From contig NZ_RQYN01000035.1 of the NCBI RefSeq assembly GCF_003860135.1, positions 1 to 43,851 on the forward strand: 43,851 nucleotides of DNA. The letters run 5' to 3'. Position 1 is the first letter of the stretch; each line of letters opens with the position of its first letter. The DNA is from Tannerella forsythia. GTDB lineage: Bacteria > Bacteroidota > Bacteroidia > Bacteroidales > Tannerellaceae. Shown piece after piece: positions 32,053 through 41,468 of the stretch. The position numbers and the translations under genes were made by a program. A model generated the notes under the pieces. That model searched no databases. It had not been told where the DNA came from and saw nothing but the letters and a program-made list of their open reading frames with translations.

Positions 32053-34047
32053 TTACAGTCGAACCTTTTTCTCCAGTGTGCCGTCTTCCGTATAATACTT
32101 CCATGTTCCCGTGGGATGATCTTGATCGTACCGGCCGCGTATTTTCAAGCTGCCATTTTCGAAATATTCGTGATATTTGCCGTGACGCTGCCCATTGCGT
32201 ATCTCACATTCGCTCTTCAACGCACCTTCGGGATAAAACTCGCGATAGATGTTGCCCTGGAACTTCTCGGCATAAAAACGGTTCAGCTCATCGATGGCCG
32301 CCTTTTCCGAAATCTCGGTATCATCCTCTTCGCGTAATTCTTCTTCCGACATAACCGGAGGCCGATAAGGATGATAATTCATGACCATCCGCAAAGCGAC
32401 CTTCTGACGATTGCCAACGATCTGCAAAGCGGAATAAGGAAACGAGTAAACCATCTCGCGGTTGGCCGACCAACTTTCCCATGTCTTCTGGTTCAACAGC
32501 GGCTCCATGAGCGGCAGAAACTTGATGCTGTTCGTGTAGACGAAATAAGTAGACCGGTCGTCGATTTGCGAGAGCACTTGTTTGAATCCGTTATCGTTAC
32601 GCAACGTACGCTCCTGCTCATAATCTTCGATGAAAGAGAGTAACGTCGCCGGTTTATTGCTGAAAACGACGAAATCATTTACATACGTATAGTAAGGTTT
32701 CTCGAACTTCTCGAACATTTTCCCGAAAAAGAGCGCGAAGAAACCTTTCAACTCTACATAATTGATCTCATATCCTTTATAATTCGCCTTGCGAATATGA
32801 ACCGGCGTGTTCTTTTTCACCTGCTTCTCGATGTATGCCATCTTTTCCTGCGCCCGTCCGAGGTCTTCGGCACGAACGGCAAGTAACATTTCCGTGTCAT
32901 GCCCCAACAGTCCCGGTTCAAGCTCGGTTACGGCAAATTCACCGGCCATCCAGCTCAGAAAATCGTCTCGCAAGGATATATCGAACATGTTTTCAATGCG
33001 CTCGTACGATTCTTTATAAGTCGCATAGAGTGAAGGTTCATCGTTGGAGAGCATCGTTTCCATCTCTTCCACGAACGTTAAGGGATCATCGACACAGATA
33101 TTAGTGTAAAAAGCCGTACGATCGGACAGTATCTTATGAGCTGTTATTTCCCGGCCCTCCGAATGCAGGAGTGTAGCGATATAAGGACTGACCGTATCTT
33201 TCAGAAAGGTATACCCCTTCAATGCAAATTTTTCCTTATCGGCTTGCAGGCTCAGTCCGGTGTATGCCATCGAAGCACCGATCGCCGGCAGATAGCCCTT
33301 TCGCTTACCCATATACAGATCGAGAAAGCGAGGCAGGGTGGCATGCTGCACGAAAATGCGGCACACCCCGTCATCATCGGTCGATTGGTCGGCTTCGATA
33401 AAAAGCGGGTCTAATCCGATGATCGGTTCGTTGCGTTCCGAGATGGACGCTTCGATGAGTCCGGCCGTCGCCGACGCGATGTAATGATTGTCTACAAAAG
33501 CCGTATAAAGCATGTCGCGTGTTTTGGGATCACGCAGCTCGACAATTTCCGTGTCCTTGTATTTCCGATACGTCACCCCGTAGTTCATCCACGCGTAGAG
33601 TTTGTCGATCTGTTCCTTCAAGGCCTGTACTTCCGAAATCTTCTGCAAGTCGAGAACGTACAGAAAACCGAGCTTCCCATGGCGCATCCGATGCACCGAA
33701 ATCATCAGGTCTCTTTTCCCTACCAACGCGAGAAGTCGCTCGTTAGCCTGCAAAGCGGAATCGAGCTTGTTCGCATCGCGTGCGACATCGGCAAACGAAG
33801 GACTGCGTCTGAGGCATTGCCACGGATCACTCGTGCTGAATCGCTTCCAGTCATTGACCGGATTACTTGAATGAAGGATAAATACAGCGTCTCTGGGTAC
33901 GAGGTAAATTTGGCGTGTTGAACGATGCGGAGCATAATAAAACGTGACCAAACGGTATACTCCATACCCCGTCAGCAGTAAAAGAGCGGACAGAACAATC
34001 CATTTTAGACGACTTTTCTTTTTTGTTGTTTGTTTGTTTTCTTCCAT
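32053..34047 (-). CDS. large membrane-anchored envelope protein with MORN-type C-terminal repeats (DUF3352-like)
   Basis: A 664-residue protein. It has a lysine-rich cytoplasmic N terminus and one membrane segment (about 15-33), then a large periplasmic region that I think matches DUF3352 (YLVPRDAVFILHSSNPVNDW near 47). The last 65 residues contain MORN_2-type repeats (YREFYPEGALKSE, YHEYFENGSLKIRG, WKYYTEDGTLEKKV). MORN_2 tails of this kind are common in Bacteroidetes and their role is unclear. It lies 9 bp after the type IX plug gene and shares its promoter, so a link to outer-membrane export is possible but unproven. Confidence 0.78.
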   Translation of the reverse strand: MEENKQTTKKKSRLKWIVLSALLLLTGYGVYRLVTFYYAPHRSTRQIYLVPRDAVFILHSSNPVNDWKRFSTSDPWQCLRRSPSFADVARDANKLDSALQANERLLALVGKRDLMISVHRMRHGKLGFLYVLDLQKISEVQALKEQIDKLYAWMNYGVTYRKYKDTEIVELRDPKTRDMLYTAFVDNHYIASATAGLIEASISERNEPIIGLDPLFIEADQSTDDDGVCRIFVQHATLPRFLDLYMGKRKGYLPAIGASMAYTGLSLQADKEKFALKGYTFLKDTVSPYIATLLHSEGREITAHKILSDRTAFYTNICVDDPLTFVEEMETMLSNDEPSLYATYKESYERIENMFDISLRDDFLSWMAGEFAVTELEPGLLGHDTEMLLAVRAEDLGRAQEKMAYIEKQVKKNTPVHIRKANYKGYEINYVELKGFFALFFGKMFEKFEKPYYTYVNDFVVFSNKPATLLSFIEDYEQERTLRNDNGFKQVLSQIDDRSTYFVYTNSIKFLPLMEPLLNQKTWESWSANREMVYSFPYSALQIVGNRQKVALRMVMNYHPYRPPVMSEEELREEDDTEISEKAAIDELNRFYAEKFQGNIYREFYPEGALKSECEIRNGQRHGKYHEYFENGSLKIRGRYDQDHPTGTWKYYTEDGTLEKKVRL

Positions 34048-34056
34048 GGTGCTAAT

Positions 34057-35331
34057 TTATAAAACAAATTGCCTGTTGCGAAGGGTCAGTTTACCGATCA
34101 GCCGGTCATAACGTATCCCCATCGGACGGTGATAGACAAGAATCGTATATTCGTTTTCGGTTTGGTAATAATCGCCCTCCGTCGGTAAAGTCTGCGCCTT
34201 TGTTTCCCCATGAGGAAGCAGCACATACTGGTAATTATAATATCCCTGCTTGAGCATCAGCGCTTTTTCATATTGCCGTGTTTGAGGATTATATTCCATC
34301 CGGCTCGTCTCATTGAACTGATTTTGCACAAAGTCCCCCAGCAGATAAACATCGCCTTCGAGCAACGGTTCGGAAGCATACGTAAAATGAACGATGTAAT
34401 AATCGGCTTCCGTATCCGGGTCGTTACAACCGCTGCAACGGACGAAGAAGCGCCCGTCCTGATCCTGATCGTAACGGTAGCCGGTGCGCGTTCGACTTTG
34501 ATCGATCATCACGTCGGCATGATAGTACGGATTGTGAAACCCGATACCGTCGATATTCAGTCCGTTGTAACGATGCGTCAAAAATTCGAAACGACGGTAT
34601 TCGTTGCCGGCTTCGAAAATCAGTTCGCGGATATGTTCATACGTTAGCCGGTTATTCGTGATAATCTGCGGCTGCACATTCTTCACCGCATTGTCCGTCC
34701 GGTTGTTCTGATAAACATAGACCTTCAATTCCGTCTGCGGATAGTTCACCGTGACTCCCTTTCGATCGATCTGAAAGCTGACCTGCTGATGCTCTCTGTT
34801 GAGCGATATATCCGTATTACCACTGACCGCAGCATCAATCCCTATAAGCGGTTCATAAACCCCGAATCGTACCGAACAAACGATTTGGTCGGGTTTTTCT
34901 TCTTCATAAATTTGCAGCAAATAATTGCCTGATACTTTAAAACGGATATTGTCGTTAGGCAGGAAAAGGCGGTAGTTCATGTAAGATACAGTTGTATTAA
35001 AAGAAGGAGAATAATCCTCAATGGTCATGCCCTGAAAGCCGTCCATGTACTCGATCGGAGTCAGCACCGACGGTTTCCAGTCCGCGTCGCAATGAATGAC
35101 CGAATAAGCATATCGTCCCTGCGTATGGTTCAACACGTCGAAACTGACCTCAAGCCGGCGGTCACCATCCAGCTCGATATAAGGTTCCGAAATCAGTTCT
35201 CCGGCCACCTGAGCCTGAAGACTTTTCACACGGTTCGAAAAAACCTCCGTCCGGCCATTCTTTTGCGCATACAGATGACCGGCAAGAATCAGCCCAAAAG
35301 CCACAATCATAAATCGATCGATGTATTTCAT
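34057..35331 (-). CDS. type IX secretion system plug protein (DUF5103)
   Basis: A 424-residue protein with a signal peptide (MKYIDRFMIVAFGLILAGHLYAQ) and an all-beta body. It has the features of the DUF5103 / T9SS plug family: LDGDRRLEVSFDVL near 60, YSVIHCDADWKPS near 80, SVRFGVYEP near 150, and a C-terminal domain with GDVYLLGDFVQNQFNET. Known work on the Flavobacterium type IX translocon shows a plug of this family closing the periplasmic side of the SprA/Sov channel; assignment here is by family. The ATG at 35331 is preferred because the promoter lies just upstream of it. The window also encodes two likely cargo proteins (14521, 43537). Confidence 0.87.
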   Translation of the reverse strand: MKYIDRFMIVAFGLILAGHLYAQKNGRTEVFSNRVKSLQAQVAGELISEPYIELDGDRRLEVSFDVLNHTQGRYAYSVIHCDADWKPSVLTPIEYMDGFQGMTIEDYSPSFNTTVSYMNYRLFLPNDNIRFKVSGNYLLQIYEEEKPDQIVCSVRFGVYEPLIGIDAAVSGNTDISLNREHQQVSFQIDRKGVTVNYPQTELKVYVYQNNRTDNAVKNVQPQIITNNRLTYEHIRELIFEAGNEYRRFEFLTHRYNGLNIDGIGFHNPYYHADVMIDQSRTRTGYRYDQDQDGRFFVRCSGCNDPDTEADYYIVHFTYASEPLLEGDVYLLGDFVQNQFNETSRMEYNPQTRQYEKALMLKQGYYNYQYVLLPHGETKAQTLPTEGDYYQTENEYTILVYHRPMGIRYDRLIGKLTLRNRQFVL

Positions 35332-35361
35332 CTTTGCCGAAAACATTAAAAAAACAATGCC

Positions 35362-35393
35362 CAAAGGTAGATGTTTGAAAGAAGGTAACCAAA
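35362..35393 (-). promoter_or_regulatory. promoter of the T9SS plug operon (TTTG-N20-TACCTTTG)
   Basis: On the minus strand TTTG (35390-35393) and TACCTTTG (35362-35369) are 20 bp apart, a full match to the Bacteroidetes consensus. The start point falls near 35357, 26 bp before the ATG. Confidence 0.8.
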
Positions 35394-35474
35394 TGTCTTT
35401 CGTGAAAAACAACGTATTTGTCCTCTGTATCTTCGGCGCGGAGAGCGTAAGCGATATCGCCATAAAAACTTCGA

Positions 35475-35507
35475 TTTGGAAGATTCGGGAAGATGTGATT
35501 ACCTTTG
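35475..35507 (+). promoter_or_regulatory. promoter of the nucleotide-sugar dehydrogenase gene (TTTG-N21-TACCTTTG)
   Basis: TTTG at 35475-35478 and TACCTTTG at 35500-35507. Using the five-base offset seen at the 4.5S RNA gene, transcription starts at 35512, which is the A of the ATG. Confidence 0.75.
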
Positions 35508-35511
35508 TTCC

Positions 35512-36777
35512 ATGAAATCAACAAAAATCTGCGTCATCGGAATGGGGTATGTCGGCTTACCTCTGGCACGCCTCTTCTCCACGAAATATCCGACGATCGG
35601 CTTCGACGTGAACCCCGCGCGGGTCGAAAAGATTATGGCTGGGCACGACGATACGCTCGAAGTGTCCGACGAACTGTTGCAGGATGCCTTGAAGAACGGT
35701 TTCCGATGTACGACAAACGTCGAAGACCTTCGCGACTGTAACTTTTATGTCGTCGCCGTCCCTACTCCGGTCGATGTGTACAACCGTCCGAACCTGAAAG
35801 CGTTGATTGACGCCAGCACGACGGTGGGAAAAGTCATCGAAAAAGGAGACATCGTCGTGTATGAATCGACTGTCTATCCGGGGGTGACCGAAGAAGAATG
35901 TCTTCCCGTCGTAGAGCAGGTTTCGGGTTTGAAGCTCAACATCGATTTCTTTGCCGGATATTCGCCCGAGCGAATCAACCCGGGCGACAAGGAGCGAACG
36001 GTAGAGAAGATTCAAAAAGTAACGTCAGGCTCTACGCCGGAAGCGGCCGAGCGAATCGACGCAATCTATCGCTCCGTACTGACGGGCGGAACGCATAAAG
36101 CGCCTTCGATCCGTGTGGCCGAAGCCTCCAAAATCATCGAAAACGCCCAGCGCGATGTCAATATCGCTTTCATGAACGAGCTGGCCAAGATCTTTAACGC
36201 AATGAATATCGACACGCACGACGTGATCGAGGCGGCCGCCACCAAATGGAACTTTATACGGCTACACCCCGGACTCGTCGGTGGACACTGCATCAGCGTC
36301 GACCCTTATTATCTGATCCAAAAAGCACAGGTCTACGGTGTGCTGCCCCGTATCATGACGGCCGCGCGACGCCTCAACGACGGCATGGGCGCGTACATCG
36401 CCCACCAGACGATCAAGTGCATGAATAAAAAAGGTATTCTTGTGAAGAACGCCGAAATTTTAATACTTGGTTTCGCCTTCAAAGAAAATTGTCCGGACAC
36501 GCGAAACACGAAAGTAACCGACATTCATCACACGCTACAGGAATATACGAACCGCATCACGATATACGATCCGTGGGTAGACTCGTCCGACGTGCGGGAA
36601 GCGTACGGCGTCGACGTCGTGACCGAACAGCCGACAGGGAAGTACGACGCCGTGATTCTTGCCGTTGCGCACAGAGCGTTCGGAGCGTTGGATCTTTCCG
36701 GACTGCTCAAAACGAACGCCGTAGTGTATGACGTCAGAAGCGTTTTGCCGCGCGAAACGGTAGACGGAAGATTGTAA
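35512..36777 (+). CDS. UDP-N-acetylhexosamine-type nucleotide-sugar dehydrogenase (TviB/WbpO-like)
   Basis: A 421-residue NAD-dependent dehydrogenase that oxidises C6 of a UDP-sugar to a uronic acid for capsule or O-antigen synthesis. The Rossmann motif is VIGMGYVGLPLA. The central domain has PSIRVAEASKIIENAQRDVN, and the catalytic Cys lies in LVGGHCISVDPYYL (about 260-273). The C-terminal UDP-binding domain has LGFAFKENCPDTRNTK. Details such as FFAGYSPERINPGD favour the UDP-GlcNAc/GalNAc group over UDP-glucose dehydrogenase. It is a lone gene without other polysaccharide genes here. Confidence 0.92.
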   Translation: MKSTKICVIGMGYVGLPLARLFSTKYPTIGFDVNPARVEKIMAGHDDTLEVSDELLQDALKNGFRCTTNVEDLRDCNFYVVAVPTPVDVYNRPNLKALIDASTTVGKVIEKGDIVVYESTVYPGVTEEECLPVVEQVSGLKLNIDFFAGYSPERINPGDKERTVEKIQKVTSGSTPEAAERIDAIYRSVLTGGTHKAPSIRVAEASKIIENAQRDVNIAFMNELAKIFNAMNIDTHDVIEAAATKWNFIRLHPGLVGGHCISVDPYYLIQKAQVYGVLPRIMTAARRLNDGMGAYIAHQTIKCMNKKGILVKNAEILILGFAFKENCPDTRNTKVTDIHHTLQEYTNRITIYDPWVDSSDVREAYGVDVVTEQPTGKYDAVILAVAHRAFGALDLSGLLKTNAVVYDVRSVLPRETVDGRL

Positions 36778-37000
36778 CGTTTGCCCGCGTTACTGGAGAC
36801 TTTTTGTAATCCCCCCTCCCTTTCTGCGGAAAGCTGGGTTCCAAGTATGATTCGGGTCGCCGATTCCATTCCACTTTCACGTACATACGGATGTGCAAAA
36901 ATTTCCGTCCGTATATAAATTTCGTTAGTTCCAGTAAGCTGTGAAAAGAAAGAATAAATTATCGTTTATATTTTTTAGTCTTGTTGCATTGGAGATTTTT

Positions 37001-37018
37001 ATCCCCATTATTGGGGAT
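37001..37018 (+). promoter_or_regulatory. operator-like palindrome at the TonB operon promoter
   Basis: The perfect inverted repeat ATCCCCA-N4-TGGGGAT ends on the first base of the -33 TTTG (37018-37021). The position is that of a regulator site. The rest of 36778-37000 shows no gene. Confidence 0.65.
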
Positions 37019-37048
37019 TTGAGCGTAAGACCGGGTACGCTATCTTTG
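37018..37048 (+). promoter_or_regulatory. promoter of the TonB receptor operon (TTTG-N19-TATCTTTG)
   Basis: TTTG at 37018-37021 and TATCTTTG at 37041-37048, spaced 19 bp. The predicted start is near 37053, 15 bp before the receptor ATG. Confidence 0.85.
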
Positions 37049-37067
37049 CAGTCTGATTATAACAGCC

Positions 37068-40000
37068 ATGCGTGGATATATTTTTGGGGTTATCATATGG
37101 TGCTCGGTCTGTACACAATGTTTATTGGGTCAGTCGTTTACAATAACGGGGAAAATACTGAACAGTCAAAGTAAAGAGGCGGTCGGTTTCGCCACCGTTT
37201 CGTTTGCCGACAGTCGCTTGTGGACGGTAGCCGATGAGAAAGGACGTTTCATACTGAAAGACGTTCCCGGCGGCAAGGTTGTACTGTTGATTCATTGCCT
37301 CGGCTACATCACAAAATCGTTCGACATTGAAGTCAAAAACGATATGCCGGAGCATGTTTTTCTGCTCACGGAAGAAAATTTGTCGCTCGACGAAGTCGTC
37401 GTTACAGCACGCCAGAAACCGCGTGAGCTGACGACATCCTACACCATCGATCGTACAACGTTAGACCATGCACAAATCATGAATGTGAGCAATATCCGTT
37501 CGTTACTGCCGGGCGGAAAAACTTCCATACGCCAAGAGCTCACGAGGGATGAACGTTTTGTCTTGCGAGGCAGAGGAGGCGAGAAAGGGAATGCCTCGTT
37601 CGGAACGGCCGTCGAGGTAGACGGGGTACGCATACAAAACAACGCGGCTTTCGACGAAACGAAAGGAGCCGACGTACGGAGCATCAGTTCGACGAATATC
37701 GAATCGATCGAAGTTGTGACGGGTATTCCGTCGGTCGAACACGGCGACTTATCGAGCGGAATCGTAAAGATCCACACGCGCAAAGGAAGGACACCGCTAA
37801 CGGTGCAACTATCTACCACGCCAAGAAATAAGCAGGCAGCCGCCAGCAAGGGCTTTTCGCTCGGTACGAATGCCGGAACCCTCAACACAAGCTTCGAGCA
37901 TACGAAATCCGTTTCCGACCCGGCTTCACCACACACATCGTACGCACGGAATACGCTTACGGTAAACTATTCACATACCTTAAACAAAAGCCGGGGAATG
38001 CCCCTCTTGTTCAATCTGGGGCTAACCGGCAACATCGGCGGCTACGATTCGAAAGCCGATCCCGATGCGTTCAGAGAAACGTACACGCATATGCAAGATA
38101 ACAATCTGCGGGGCAACCTAAGCGCCAAATGGCTGCTTAACAAGGCGTGGATCACAAATCTGGAATTCTCCGGATCGGTCAGCTATTCCGACCGGCTATC
38201 GAAGTCGAACACGAACAAAAGCAGTTCGTCGTCGCAAGCATCTATCCATTCGTTGGAACAAGGGTATTTCATCGCAACGAACTATGACGAAAATCCGAAT
38301 GCTCCTGTTCTCCTGCTTCCGCGCGGCTACTGGTATGTATTGCAATATCACGACAGCAAACCTCTCCACTACACGGCTAAGATGAAAGCCGACTGGCAAC
38401 ATCGGTTCGGAACTCTTTCACACAAGCTCATGGCCGGTGCCGAGCTGAACAGCAGCGGCAATAAGGGCCGAGGCGTTTACTACAACGACTTGCGCTATGC
38501 CCCGACGTGGCGCCCCTACCGTTACAACGAAAAACCATTCGTGCATAACGTTGCCTGGTATATGGAAGAGAAACTGAGTCTGCCCCTCCGACAGAACGCC
38601 TCACTGCTTGAAGTAACAGCCGGCATACGCTCGGACATAACGATGATCCGCTCTTCGGCCTACGGTACGGTACAGAGCTTCTCGCCCAGAGTCAATGCGA
38701 AATACACGCTGCGTAAAAATGCGGACGGCCTACTCAGAGACTTCAGCTTCTACGCAGGATGGGGAAAATCCGTCAAACTACCTTCGCTCGAAGTGCTTTA
38801 TCCCAGACCAACGTATTCGGACGACCTGGCCTTCGCCCCCGGTTCCATGGCGGATGGTAGCACGTTTTATGCCTACTATACTACGCCGACACTGCCTCGC
38901 CATAATTCCAATCTGCGCTGGCAACAGAACAAACAGTTCGAAATCGGTACAGAGCTTTCCATCAGTGACGTGAAGGTTTCTCTTTCGCTCTTCCGAAGCC
39001 AAACCGTCGATCCGTATATCTGCACGCTCGAACACACCCCCTACTCTTACCTGCTGACCGATCAAAAAGCGCTCGAAGAGAGTATCATTCCGTTGCAGAA
39101 CAGACAATATACGATCGACCGGAATACGGGTATCGTGACCGTATCGGACAAGACCGGCACACACAGCAGCCATCCTCTCGAATATACAAGGCGCGATACG
39201 TATAAGACCAACTACTTCTATCGGAACGGATCCCCCATCGAACGAAACGGCATCGAATGGATCGTCGAGTTTCCACGCATCCGCTCCATCAGAACCAAAC
39301 TCCGCCTCGACGGAAATTACTACCGCTACAAAGGAATAGACGAAACCCTGATTGCGTCAATTCCCGCACAGACCATGACGGATAACAGGCCGTTCAGGTA
39401 TATCGGCTATTACGTCGGTTCGTCGACCAGCGCGACTTCGCACCGAACGGGAGGCAGTATCGTATCGACCATTCAGCCGGCGTCTCCTTCCGTCTCGAAC
39501 GGGGGTCTCTCCGAAGAGGTAAACCTGAACGTTACGACCGAAACGCATATTCCAGCCATCCGAATGATTTTTAGCGTCAAACTCGAAACGTCTTTATATC
39601 GATACAGTCGCCGGCTCAGTCAATACAAGGGGCAAAGTTACGGTTTCGTAGTGAACAAACCGGAGGATCTTTCGGGCGAAGATACCAATATATATCAGGG
39701 AGATGTCTATGTCGGCAGTTATCCGCGGTACTACTCGACGTGGGAGGATCCCGATACAAAGATTCCTTTTGCCGAGAAATTCGCATGGGCCAAAGAGAAC
39801 GACAAAGATTTATACAACGAGCTGGCCAAGATGGTACTCAAATCACCAACCAATTACTTTTTCAATCCGAACCGGATATCGCCGTACTTTTCGGCGAATA
39901 TCAACATTACGAAAGAAATCGGCAAATTGGCATCGATCTCCTTCTATGCCTACAATTTTTTCAACAATATGGGGAAAATCAAATTCTCGGATAATCATAC

Positions 40001-40073
40001 GGAGACTATTTTATATGAAAGCGGGTTCATTCCGCAGTTCACATACGGACTTTCGCTACGACTGAAATTATAA
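37068..40073 (+). CDS. TonB-dependent outer-membrane receptor with carboxypeptidase-like N-terminal domain
   Basis: A 1001-residue receptor. Signal peptide (about 1-22), then a CarboxypepD_reg-like domain (about 24-105: FTITGKILNSQSKEAVGFATVSF). A TonB-box-like LDEVVVTAR follows (about 107-115), then a plug (about 120-245 with SIEVVTGIPSVEHGDLSSG) and a 22-strand barrel ending YGLSLRLKL. It lacks the SusC-type signature and has no STN domain or SusD partner. Its operon mates are a DUF4876 lipoprotein and a DUF6850-like barrel, an arrangement I know as a recurring Bacteroidetes trio of uncertain substrate, perhaps a metal or metal complex (inference). Confidence 0.94.
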   Translation: MRGYIFGVIIWCSVCTQCLLGQSFTITGKILNSQSKEAVGFATVSFADSRLWTVADEKGRFILKDVPGGKVVLLIHCLGYITKSFDIEVKNDMPEHVFLLTEENLSLDEVVVTARQKPRELTTSYTIDRTTLDHAQIMNVSNIRSLLPGGKTSIRQELTRDERFVLRGRGGEKGNASFGTAVEVDGVRIQNNAAFDETKGADVRSISSTNIESIEVVTGIPSVEHGDLSSGIVKIHTRKGRTPLTVQLSTTPRNKQAAASKGFSLGTNAGTLNTSFEHTKSVSDPASPHTSYARNTLTVNYSHTLNKSRGMPLLFNLGLTGNIGGYDSKADPDAFRETYTHMQDNNLRGNLSAKWLLNKAWITNLEFSGSVSYSDRLSKSNTNKSSSSSQASIHSLEQGYFIATNYDENPNAPVLLLPRGYWYVLQYHDSKPLHYTAKMKADWQHRFGTLSHKLMAGAELNSSGNKGRGVYYNDLRYAPTWRPYRYNEKPFVHNVAWYMEEKLSLPLRQNASLLEVTAGIRSDITMIRSSAYGTVQSFSPRVNAKYTLRKNADGLLRDFSFYAGWGKSVKLPSLEVLYPRPTYSDDLAFAPGSMADGSTFYAYYTTPTLPRHNSNLRWQQNKQFEIGTELSISDVKVSLSLFRSQTVDPYICTLEHTPYSYLLTDQKALEESIIPLQNRQYTIDRNTGIVTVSDKTGTHSSHPLEYTRRDTYKTNYFYRNGSPIERNGIEWIVEFPRIRSIRTKLRLDGNYYRYKGIDETLIASIPAQTMTDNRPFRYIGYYVGSSTSATSHRTGGSIVSTIQPASPSVSNGGLSEEVNLNVTTETHIPAIRMIFSVKLETSLYRYSRRLSQYKGQSYGFVVNKPEDLSGEDTNIYQGDVYVGSYPRYYSTWEDPDTKIPFAEKFAWAKENDKDLYNELAKMVLKSPTNYFFNPNRISPYFSANINITKEIGKLASISFYAYNFFNNMGKIKFSDNHTETILYESGFIPQFTYGLSLRLKL

Positions 40074-40121
40074 CGAAATATCATTACAATTTATTTATAA
40101 CTAATTTAAAAACAAGGTAAG

Positions 40122-41453
40122 ATGAAAAAGATTCTTTATTTGATGATCAGTACACTGATTTTATGCACGTCATGCAAAGACGATGAGAAAGATTACCAAA
40201 CTTTTGCAGTCCAAATCCAATTGGCTTATCCGCAAGGAAGTCCCTTTAAACCGGGCGAAGGCGTAGAAGTGACCCTGACCGACAGCAAAGGTTCTTCCCT
40301 GAAGGAAAAAACCGACAAGACAGGCAAAGCCTCGTTTAAAGTACCCGCCGGCGTCTATAAAGCATCGGCAACCGATATGCGTCAAAGTGGCGGTCATTCG
40401 TATATCTACAGTGGAACTAAGAGCGATATTGCCATCTCGATGGCAACATCGGCCAATCTGTTTGTATTAGACCTTTCGGAATCGAAGAAAGGACAAGTCG
40501 TGATCAAGGAGCTGTATATCGGAGGATGTCCGAAAAACGACGGTTCCGGGAATTTTAGCAGAGATCAATATGTGATTCTGTATAACAATTCCGCCCAACC
40601 GGCCAGCCTCGACAATCTATGCCTCGGGATGACATTCCCGACTTCTAATTCATTTGCTCCCAACAAGGATTATGTAGGAGGAAAGTTAATGTACGAAAGC
40701 GAAGGATGGGTTCCTGCAGGCAACGGTATTTGGTACTTCCCGAAAAACGTAACGATTGAACCGGGCAAGCAAATCTTGATTGCACTGAGTGGCGCGATCG
40801 ATCATACGAAGACGTATACGAAGTCGGTCGACCTCAGCAAAGCCGAATATTACTGCACATACGATGTTTCTGCATACGACAACACCATATACTATCCTGC
40901 TCCTTCGGCGGCTATCCCGAGCACGCATTATCTTTCGGCCGTAAAATACGGATTAGGTAATGCCTGGGCGCTAAGTAATACAAGCCCTGCTTTCTTTATC
41001 TTTACAACAAAAGATGTCACTCCTGCGGCTTTTGCCAACGATAAGAGTAACTTCAATTACTATTCAGGCAAAGTAAATCCGGTCTTTGCACGTCTGAAAA
41101 TCAAAGACGAATGGGTACTCGACGGCATCGAAGTATTTATGGCCGGCAAAAAAGAAAATCAAAAGCGTCTGACGGCAAAGATCGATGCCGGATATGTAAA
41201 TCACCAAAATGCGAAGGGGTACACGCTGTATCGCAACGTCGATTTGGAAGCCACGAAAGCCGTGCCGGGCAACGAGGCCAAGCTCGTATATAAATACGAC
41301 AAAGGCACCGAAATCGACGGCAAAGCCAGCACCGACCCGAGCGGTATCGATGCCGAGGCGTCGCTCAAGAAAGGGGCGCGTATCATCTATATGGACAGCA
41401 ACAATTCGACGAAAGACTTCCACCAGCGCCGGCAATCCTCGTTGAAAGACTAA
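40122..41453 (+). CDS. DUF4876-like surface lipoprotein
   Basis: A 443-residue lipoprotein: the signal peptide ends LCTSC, with probable lipid Cys18. An immunoglobulin/CNA_B-like beta domain follows (about 25-115, VEVTLTDSKGSSLKEKTD then GKASFKVPAGVYKA). The rest matches the DUF4876 pattern, with VIKELYIGGCPKNDGSGNFSRD, FVI-like YVILYNNSAQPASLDNLCL and GIWYFPKNVTIEPGKQILIAL (a lamin-tail-like core). It is 48 bp after the receptor and 15 bp before the third gene. It probably sits on the outer membrane as a binding partner of the receptor. Its C terminus is Lys/Arg/Gln-rich. Confidence 0.85.
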   Translation: MKKILYLMISTLILCTSCKDDEKDYQTFAVQIQLAYPQGSPFKPGEGVEVTLTDSKGSSLKEKTDKTGKASFKVPAGVYKASATDMRQSGGHSYIYSGTKSDIAISMATSANLFVLDLSESKKGQVVIKELYIGGCPKNDGSGNFSRDQYVILYNNSAQPASLDNLCLGMTFPTSNSFAPNKDYVGGKLMYESEGWVPAGNGIWYFPKNVTIEPGKQILIALSGAIDHTKTYTKSVDLSKAEYYCTYDVSAYDNTIYYPAPSAAIPSTHYLSAVKYGLGNAWALSNTSPAFFIFTTKDVTPAAFANDKSNFNYYSGKVNPVFARLKIKDEWVLDGIEVFMAGKKENQKRLTAKIDAGYVNHQNAKGYTLYRNVDLEATKAVPGNEAKLVYKYDKGTEIDGKASTDPSGIDAEASLKKGARIIYMDSNNSTKDFHQRRQSSLKD

Positions 41454-41468
41454 TCGCAGAAGAAAGAG

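Noticed and set aside
36941-37174. Small membrane-like reading frame before the TonB receptor
   Set aside because: It starts with GTG, spans the operator and promoter of the receptor operon, and overlaps the receptor's signal peptide in another frame.
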